Made by a program: the position numbers and the translations under genes | Assembly: GCA_013350335.1 (NCBI GenBank) | Contig: CM023540.1 | Location: 59,558,962-59,622,961, forward strand | Source: Chimonanthus salicifolius | Taxonomy: Eukaryota > Streptophyta > Magnoliopsida > Laurales > Calycanthaceae | Direction of reading: 5' to 3' | Length of the DNA stretch: 64,000 nt | Shown here: in pieces, positions 56,298-64,000 of the stretch | How the letters are laid out: every line of letters begins with the position of its first letter | Position numbering within the stretch: the first letter of the stretch is position 1 | Notes under the pieces: generated by a model | Databases searched by the model: none | Seen by the model: the letters and a program-made list of their open reading frames with translations, nothing else | What the model was told of the DNA's origin: nothing

Positions 56298-57755
56298 ATT
56301 CCTCCGAGAAGAAGAAGAACTTGACAACACCCGCATGTAGAGGAAAAGGTGCAGCAACCACACCAAGAAGAGGAGCAGAACAATGTGAATATTCTTGTGG
56401 TACCTCTCGAGCTGCAGAACTTAGTACAGGATGTGGTCACTTCCGTTCTACAGCAACATATGAATGGCAATGGAAATGTGACCACCAATGAGACACAGGA
56501 TCGAAGCATGGTCAGAGACTTCCAACAGCAGCGTCCCCCTCATTTCAAAGGGAAAGAAGGACCTGCAGGAGCGGAAAATTGGCTAAGAAATATCACCAAG
56601 AGTTTGACATTACTGAAGATCACCAATAATGAAGATAGAATATTGCTGGCTACCTCACAATTGATCGATGATGCCGGCAAGTGGTGGGAAGTGATTGAAC
56701 GACAACGGGCACAGATCCCAGCAGGGGAAAGGACTGAAATGACATGGGACTAATTCTCTGGAATGTTCCTGGATCATTATTTTCCAGAAGAGGAGAAGGA
56801 GCGCCAGACACAAGCGTTTACATCTTTAGTTCAGGGCACCATGACTGTGGCGGAGTACCATCAGGAAGTTTCTCCGTCTATCATGCTATGCTTTATACAT
56901 GGTGGACACCGAATACAGGAAGGCTCGTAAGTTTGAACGAGGCCTTCGACCAAGTATCAGGGTCAAAATGACTATTTTCAAGTCACCTACATTGGCGGAA
57001 GTGGTCAGTCGAGCTACCATAGCTGAGCGAGAGCTGACAGAGATAGTTCGGTTTGTGGACAACCGCTGAGGTCAAAGCGGGGGAAGTGTTTTCCACCCTA
57101 ATAAGAGATTCAGACCCAACTTTGGGAGACCCTCACCTTCTACTGGGTCAACTGGAGGTTTTCGTCCCAATCAGCCCGCCACATCAGTATCCGTCTCTCA
57201 GGTTCTGCGCAGTGTTAACACATATTTCTAATGTGGCAAGTAGGGCTATTTCAAGAGGTAGTGTCCGCAGAACAGTAGAACTTCTTACTCCAGGGGTTCA
57301 TTCTATCCTTCTTCTCGACCAGCTCATTCACAAGCATCCAAAGCATATAACCTGACAGGATGGGCACCTATTCCCACAGGATTTGGATGACTGTATACTT
57401 TGGCTCCTCCTCCAGAGACGGTGGATCACTTAGTGATTCAAGGTGTGGCAGTAGTTGGAAGTTCCTATGCTTGTACATTATTTGATTCAGGAGCATCCCA
57501 CTCTTTGTATCTGCTGCTTTCATATTTGCTACTGGTACCCTAGTACAACAATTGCCCACTGCACTCACAATTGTATCCCCTATTGGAGACACATCATTGG
57601 GTACATCGATAAACACTGAACTTGCTGGGTTCAGATTTGAGTTCAATTATTTAGTACTCGAGATGACAGAGTACGATATCATTTTTGGCATGGATTGGTT
57701 GGCTAACTTCCAGGCCAGCATTGACTGCCACCTCCACAGGGTGATATTCTGGTGA
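56298..57755 (+). pseudogene. gag: Element C gag and protease, degraded, start codon lost
   Basis: Where B has ATGGCTCCG, C has ATTCCTCCG (56298), so the start codon is lost. A TGA at 56322 stands where an Arg (CGA) is expected. The frame is then open from 56325 to 56753: HVEEKVQQPHQEEEQ, MVRDFQQQRPPHFKGKEG, DAGKWWEVIERQ. A stop at 56751 and frameshifts follow. The zinc knuckle has lost its first Cys, and its Gln, His and Glu codons are changed to stops or Tyr (~57218-57262). Protease LFDSGASHS is visible (~57480-57506) before another shift; the part 57552-57755 ([15 protein letters not shown]) is open. Inactive. Confidence 0.9.
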
Positions 57756-59278
57756 CAGACAGAGTATACCAACGACCAGAAGACTGCACGAGGAAATGAA
57801 CCATCTAGTACTGAATAACATTAGATTAGACATGGCAGTAGTGGCTGAACTACCTGTTATAGTGAAAGACTAAACAGAGGTATTTCCGACAGAACTCTAC
57901 GGTTTGCCTCCAAAGAGGAAGATTGATTTCGAGATCAAGCTTTATCCTGGCACTGCTCCAGTGTCATTCCCGCATTACCGGATGACCCCAGCTGAGATGT
58001 CGAAGCTAAAGAAGAAAATTGATGAACTGCTCAGACTAGGATGCATCAAGAACAACACATCATCTTGGGGAGCACCGGTATTATTTGTGAAGAAGAAGGA
58101 TGATATACTTGGATGTGTGTAGATTATCGGAAGTTGAATCAGCTGACAGTTAGAAACAAGTACCCTCTACCCAAAATTGACGATCTATTCGATCAACTCA
58201 GGGGTTCCAGTCATTTCTCCAAGATTGATCTGATGTCAGGCTACCATCAAATTCGTGTCAGGGATGAAGACATGGAGAAGACGGCCTTCAGAACTCGTTA
58301 TGGCCTATATGAGTATGTGGTCATGCCGTTCGGACTCACCAATGCACCAGCTGTGTTCATAAATCTGATGAACAGGATCTTTCGTCCTTACTTGGATAGA
58401 TTTGTAATAGTTTTCGTTGATGACATCCTGATTTATTCTAAAAGTCGAGAGGAGCATGCTGAACATTTTCGGATAGTTTTGGACACCCGAAAAAAGAATC
58501 AGCTGTATGCCAAAGCAAGCAAGTGCGAATTTTGGCTATCTGAGGTTAACTTCTTAGGGACGTCATATCAGCGGAAGGAATAGCCGTGGACCCGGCTAAA
58601 GTGGCGGCAGTTAGAGACTGGAAAGCTTCAAGGAATGTGACCGAAATCGGCAACTTTCTAAAATTCGCTGATTATTATCGGAAGTTTATTATGGACTTCT
58701 CTAAGATTGCATCCCCACTCACCCGACTCACTCAGAAAAGAGTCAAATTTGAATGGTCTGAGGTGTGCAACTGAAGGTTCGAAGACCTAAAGGAGAGGCT
58801 TAAGACTGCTCCTATTTTGATTTTGTCAGAAAGAGTCAAGGGCTATGAAGTATATTGTGATGCTTCAGGAGAAAGACTTGGGTGTTCTCTTACTCAAAGT
58901 CAACACATAGTGACTTATGGTTCCAGGCAGTTGAAAATTCGTGAACGTCACTATCCCACACATGATTTGCAATTAGCCGCAGTGGTCTTCGATCTCAAAA
59001 GCTGGAGACATTATCTTTATGGCGAGAAGTTTGAGGTATTTTCAGATCACAAAAGTCTGAAGTATTTGTTTGATCAGAAGGAACTCAATATGAGGCAGCG
59101 CAGATGGATGGAATATTTGCAAGATTATGAGTTTGCACTTCGATATCATCCTGACAAGGAAAACAAAGTTGCGAATGCCCTCAGTCGCATGTCACACGCA
59201 ACAGTGGCCAGTTTGATTATGAAGGAATGGAAAATGCTGAATACCATTCGAGAGTTTCAATTTGTACATCAAGAATAA
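57756..59278 (+). pseudogene. pol: Element C reverse transcriptase and RNase H, degraded
   Basis: Linker ([20 protein letters not shown]), then a frame break at ~58110 in KKKDD. RT piece 58113-58583 is open with [48 protein letters not shown] and the catalytic [12 protein letters not shown] frameshift at ~58560 follows EVNFLG. The piece 58586-58774 ends at a TGA (58772). RNase H 58817-59278: [22 protein letters not shown] (the catalytic Glu is Gln here), [20 protein letters not shown] (usual Asp is Asn). Confidence 0.9.
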
Positions 59279-60739
59279 AGGGAGTATGTATAACCTGATA
59301 GTACGGTCCAGCATGGTTTCCAAGATTGAGCAGGAACAACGGACAGATCCAGAAGTGGAAGAGATATGGGCTAAAATGTCTACTGGTGAGGTTATACCGG
59401 AATGGGAAGTTATGACCGGGACAAGGTCTTTTGTTTCGAGGCATGACATATGTGCCTCAAAGCTGTAGAAGGGAGCTATTAATCGAGGCACACCAAACCA
59501 AACTCTCTAATCATCCTGGTAGCACCAAGATGTATCATGATCTGAAGAGACACTATTGGTGGCATGGACTTAAAAGAGATGTGGCAGAGTTTGTTGCTCA
59601 CTGCCTGACTTGTCAGCAGGTCAAGACTGAACATCAAAAGCCACTAGGATTACTCAAACCTTTACCAGTGCCGGAATGGAAATGGGAAAATATTTCCATG
59701 GATTTTGTGACAGGGTTGCCAAGGTCATCAAAGGGCAACGATGCAATATGGGTTGTAGTAGACCGATTGACCAAGTCTGCACACTTTCTTCCAATCAAGA
59801 TGACAGATTCATCTGAGACTTTAGGACGACAATATATCAAGGATATCATCAGGCTACATGGTATCCCCATGACTATTGTGTCCGACATAGATGGTCGATT
59901 CACTGGCAGGGTGTGGCAGAGCATGCAGTCAGCTATGGGGACGAATTTATTGATTAGCACAGTTTTCCATCCACAGACTGATGGACAGTCAGAGAGAACA
60001 ATACAGACATTGGAGGACATGCTGAGAGCATGTATGCTAGACTTCAAAGGTGGATGGGAGGATCACTTACCACTGGTTGAGTTCTCTTACAACAACAGTT
60101 ACCAGGCAAGCCTCCAGAGAGTCTCCATTCGAGGCGTTGTATGGTAGACCCTGTAGATCACAAGCGTGTTGGACAGAGGTCGGTGAGCCTGCACTTATTG
60201 GACCTGATTTAGTTGCAGAAACCACAGAACAGATCAAGGTGATACAACAACATCTGCTCACTACTTAGAGTCGTCAGAAGAGCTATGCGGACAAGAGAAG
60301 GAGATTCTTTGAGTTTGAAGTGGGAGACTTAGTATTCCTGAAAGTAGCACTACGAAAGGGACACATGTGATTCGGAAAGAAAGGGAAGCTGTCACCTAGA
60401 TTTGTGGGACCCTTTTCAATCCAAAAGAGGGTGGGGGAAGTGGCGTATCAATTGAAACTTCCTCCACAGTTGTCATCTTTGCACGATGTGTTCCATGTTT
60501 CTATGTTGAGGAAATACAATCCTGATCCTTCGCACGTGCTGAATGTGCAAGAGGTTGATGTGCAAAGCGATGTGACTTATGTTGAAAAGTCGGTCAGAGT
60601 GATCGGGAAAGAACAAAGGGTGTTATGGAACCGAGCCATTCAGTTCGTCAAGGTGGTATGGGATCGACATGGTAATGAGGAAGCCACTTGGGAACTTGAA
60701 TCAGAAATGAGAGCAGCTCGTCCTAAGCTTTTTGTATGA
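59279..60739 (+). pseudogene. pol: Element C integrase with chromodomain; core nearly intact
   Basis: A 238-codon open piece (59431-60147) holds the zinc finger [19 protein letters not shown]...CLTCQQVKTEH, MDFVTGLPRSSKG (first Asp), TIVSDIDGRF (second Asp kept, Arg to Ile beside it) and TDGQSERTIQTLED (Glu). All three catalytic acids are present. A 1-base insertion near 60117 (LQRVSIR for LQMAPFE) breaks it. Later lesions: TAG at ~60266, TGA at ~60367. The last piece 60404-60739 contains FSIQKRVGEVAYQL, VFHVSMLRKYNPDPSHVLNV and the chromodomain VEKSVRVIGKEQRVLWNRAI...EATWELESEMRAARPKLFV. Confidence 0.92.
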
Positions 60740-60771
60740 GTTGTTTGAAACCCTACTTCGCTCGATTTCGG

Positions 60772-60797
60772 GATGAAAATTTCAAACGAGGTAATAT
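60772..60797 (+). other. Polypurine tract of element C
   Basis: gggatgaaaatttc then aaacgaggtaatat directly before the LTR at 60798; a C interrupts the purine run. Confidence 0.75.
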
Positions 60798-61439
60798 TGT
60801 AACATCCCAGATTTTTCAATGCATTAATATATTGGATTCTATCGATTTTAATTGTTAAATTTGTTGAATTTAAGATTATGGATGGAATGGACCTTAGATG
60901 GGTAAGGAATAGGGGCAATTAAGACCCAACGACAGTTTGAATGGAAATAAGTGGGTAAGTGTAATTAAATGGGTCAATTACCCAAATGGGACCCAATGGG
61001 TCGAGGTGAATGGGTTTTGAAAGTAAATGGATAAAAGATTAATTTAATTGGGTCAAATACCCAATTAGGACCCAAGGCATGGGATCCACCTCATCATTTG
61101 AGGTGGCATGTGTATGAGGTGGAGTATGAGTGACATGGCCTAGTGGGACCCCAAATCCGCCTCAGCAAGTGAGATGGCAAATGGTTAAGGTAATATACAT
61201 GGTCGGCTAAGACATGGTTGACTTGGTCAACCATGGGTGAGTTCAAAAGGGTTAAGTAAATTGAGTTGAGTTAAGGAATTATTTAATTAAGAAATAAATT
61301 CAAGTCTTGAGTTAAGAGTTGCATGGATGAGTTCAATAATTCTTGAGTTGGGGGTTGAGTCAAGATGGATGTTGGGGAGACTTCCATCTCAAGTGAGTCA
61401 AAGGGAGATGGAGGGTTTCCATCTCATGGGAGAGGAAAC
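60798..61439 (+). mobile_element. 3' LTR of element C, 5' part only
   Basis: It starts TGTAACATCC after the polypurine tract. U3 has the CCTCATCATTTGAGG and GTTGACttgGTCAACC hairpins (61215-61240) and ends abruptly at 61439, where another LTR starts at its terminus. Confidence 0.85.
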
Positions 61440-61839
61440 TGTAATAGCCCAAATTTTCAATTCAATAATATATTGGCTATTATTTATTTTTAATTGTTAA
61501 AAATTAAGATTTATAGATGGAATGGATGTTAGATGGATGAAAGTTGGGGCAATGGCCTAAGTATGGTCCAATTGACCATGGATATGATTAATGGGTCAAA
61601 TGCCCGATTGGGAGCCAATGGGTCAAGATGGGTTGATGATTAGGGTAAATGGGTAAGGAATGGATTTAATCGGGTCATGGACCCAATTAGAATCAAAGGC
61701 ATGGGGTCCACCTCATCAAGTGAGGTGGCAAAGATATGAGGTAATATCCAAGTGGCATAACCAAGTTGGGTCCCACTACAACTCATCAAGTGAGGTGGCG
61801 TGTGGACTATGACACAAATGGGGCCGGCCACCATGTTTG
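61440..61839 (+). mobile_element. Nested LTR start, 400 bp visible
   Basis: It starts TGTAATAGCCC and matches LTR 5' ends (cattattaatgggtcaaatg-like blocks). CCACCTCA/TGAGGTGG-type hairpins at ~61708. It ends where a third LTR starts. Confidence 0.8.
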
Positions 61840-64000
61840 TGTAACACCCTGGATTTTCAAGTTATTAATATATTGAAAATTACCCATTTAATTTGTGAAT
61901 TATTAGATATGGACTTTAGATGGGTAAAGTGTTGGGTCATTGCCCAATTAAGACCCAACGGATTGTGGAAATGGTTTTAATAGAATTAAATGTGGTTGAA
62001 TTAAAAGGGTATGCAATATGTCTAAAAATTAAATAAGGGATATAAATTAATTGTCATGCGCATAAAGAGACTAGGAGTGGGATATTGTGCATGGCCGAAT
62101 ATTAGATTTGCATATCCAAGAAGATATCTAAAAATTAAATAAAGATTGTCTTGGTCGTGTATGAAAGATTTGCACATCTATGAGATATGCGCATGTGTTA
62201 GAATATCTCAAAAAGGAGTCCCTTTCCTTGTTGAGAGCTACACTTAGGCAATTGTTAAATTAAGAGGGGTGCATGGCATCTTTTATGTATATTACACGAG
62301 TGAAATCATTACTTGCTATCTTAGCAAGATAGGACCGATTGGAAGTTGATAAAAGAGAGGAAGAAGGGACGCATGGCACCTTTTAAAAATATTTAGAACC
62401 GAGTGGAATTATTAGAAAGACACAAGCGGCGCAAGGCACCTTCTAAACATAGAACCGATTGGAAGAAAGGGACAAGGAGCACACGGCAATGGCTATTTCA
62501 GCAAGGAACACACGACAATGGCTATTTCAGCAAGGGGCGCACGGCGTTAGGCAATGGCTAAATTAAAGGGTCTTGGTATCTTCTAAGTTAGGACCGAGTG
62601 GAATTTGATAAAAGGAGAGACACAAAGGGCGCACGGCACACACAACCATCAAGAAGGTCTTGACGTTGGGAGCTCTAGCAAGAAGGTGTTCACAGCTTAC
62701 ACAAAGGAAGAGAGGGCAGCCAGCAAGTGTGCAAGGAAGAGAAGGATTGGAAGAGCAAGAACAAGCGAAGGAAAACCGGAGGAGTCGCGGAACCGGTAAG
62801 TAGTTTGATAATTTTGTTTAAGATAAGGAACCATAGGGTTTAGCCATGGTGTATGGCCGAACCCCATGGAAGAAAATTGAGGGAATAATTATGGTGTTTT
62901 AATGGAAAGGATGGACCATAGGGGTCGGCCATGGTGCATGGCCGAAACCCATGGAAAGACATGGTTTAATTTATAGGTTTTGAAGGATGAAAACCATGCA
63001 ATGTAATAAAGATGTTAAAGGGTTTTAATGGATGTTTTTGGTAAAGAACCTTAGACCATGGGTTCGGCCATGGAGTATGGCCAAACCCCATAAATAATTA
63101 TGGAATTATGTTCATGTATCTAGATCATGGAAAATGATGGGAAAGGTTACTTATGAATTAATTTAAATGGATGGAAGATTTGATGGTTTTACATGCAATT
63201 AGATCATGAAAACCATGGAAGGAATATCAGTGATCTTTTTAAAGAGAAGACCATGAACCATAGGGTTTGGCCATTGTGTATGGCCAAACCCCATGGAGGA
63301 TGGTTATTAAATTAGAAAGTTTCAAATTATGGACTTTTGGATCAAAAAGGAAGGAACCTTGAATTATGGATTCAAGAATGGGAATTGATGAAATTGGAAA
63401 GTTAGACATCATAGGGTTCGGCCATGGTGTTTGGCCGAACCCCATGAATCAATGTTATGGATCGATTTTGGACATAAACATAAGGTAATGGTAAAAATGT
63501 AAATATGGTCTAAAATGAAAGACCATGGGTTTGGCCATGGTGTATGGCCGAACCACATGGGAAATATTTGGTGGATCATGTTTGGATTAAGGAAACGGTT
63601 ATGGACTTAATATAGTGATTGATTAAATGGAGAATTAATTGGAGGATACAAATGTATACTTATGGATCATGTGATTGGATTATGGGTTTTTTGTTATGTT
63701 AGCCATGGATGGCAATGTTGTAAATAGGTGACAATAATGGGCATAGGGTTCGGCCATGGTGTATGGCCGAACCACATGAACTATTTGATGGATCATGTGT
63801 TTGAATTAAAGAACTATGTATGGTAGATTAAAATGAATGAAATGTTAACTAAGGATTAGACCAATGGCAAAGTTGTAATAAAGGGTGAAAGTGATGAATC
63901 ATGGGTTCGGCCATGGTGTATGGCCGAACCCCATGAGGAATGTTTTGGTTATGGATTTGTATAAATGGCAAGGATGTAAATAGGTGAAAAATGATAGACC
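61840..64000 (+). mobile_element. Innermost nested LTR, running off the window
   Basis: It starts TGTAACACCC. After a U3 of different composition (62030-62600, with repeated ggcgcacggc and ggaccgattggaa phrases) comes the purine-rich block ggaggagtcgcggaacc, the candidate donor GTAAGT (62796) and a dense hairpin cluster. The acceptor and tail would be beyond 64000. Confidence 0.82.
62831..63935 (+). repeat. Eight GGTTCGGCCAT hairpins
   Basis: At about 62831, 62911, 63054, 63258, 63407, 63523, 63741 and 63898. Loop GGTGT in most. Some copies have G-to-A changes in one arm (ggtttggcc, ggccaaacc). All follow the candidate donor at 62796. Confidence 0.87.

Noticed and set aside
61850..62820. Host gene in the different-composition stretch before the donor
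   Set aside because: Repeated phrases (ggcgcacggc, ggaccgattgg) and the lack of a long frame argue for U3 or leader sequence of a diverged LTR. The 64-codon frame at 62605-62799 crosses the candidate donor and has no recognisable domain.

Overview
This window looks like 64 kb of repeat-packed plant (angiosperm) nuclear DNA, probably pericentromeric or otherwise gene-poor. I find no cellular gene and no tRNA, rRNA or CRISPR locus. Nearly every base belongs to one lineage of Ty3/Gypsy LTR retrotransposons. Three things indicate the chromovirus group, most likely the Tekay/Del clade: the primer-binding site TGGTATCAGAGC (initiator tRNA-Met type), one fused gag-pro-RT-RNaseH-integrase frame, and a C-terminal integrase chromodomain. 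The clade name comes from family knowledge, not from a search. The species cannot be told from the sequence.

Layout. 1-2860: right halves of two nested insertions (a gag-to-LTR deletion derivative, then half of a minus-strand LTR). 2861-10758: element E1 pol, a 1.8 kb LTR, then a chimeric internal region E2 with a small zinc-knuckle frame. 10759-18834: LTR pieces, including a 4.15 kb solo LTR (14168-18317) with a target-site duplication and an unoccupied relative of its target elsewhere in the window. 18835-37017: two internal regions A and B in tandem, sharing the middle LTR (LTR-A-LTR-B-LTR). 37018-52839: LTR fragments of both strands, including a 4.6 kb minus-strand LTR. 52840-55280: minus-strand pol R1. 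55455-60797: element C. 60798-64000: three LTR 5' ends nested in one another.

All coding copies are broken by stops, frameshifts or deletions. The best preserved is B. A and B share several lesions, and A also carries many C-to-T nonsense changes, as expected of decaying methylated DNA.

The most interesting structure is in the LTRs. First, most long copies carry a candidate intron. A GTAAGT/GTATGT-like donor follows a conserved purine-rich block, and 1.9-2.6 kb downstream sits a conserved CTAAC plus pyrimidine tract plus YAG acceptor. Second, that interval and the U3 are filled with short perfect hairpins (8-17 bp stems, about 3-10 nt loops). The commonest, GGTTCGGCCAT / ATGGCCGAACC, occurs about fifty times, and its stems show compensatory changes. 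A spliced LTR leader with structured intronic RNA is an inference from sequence only.
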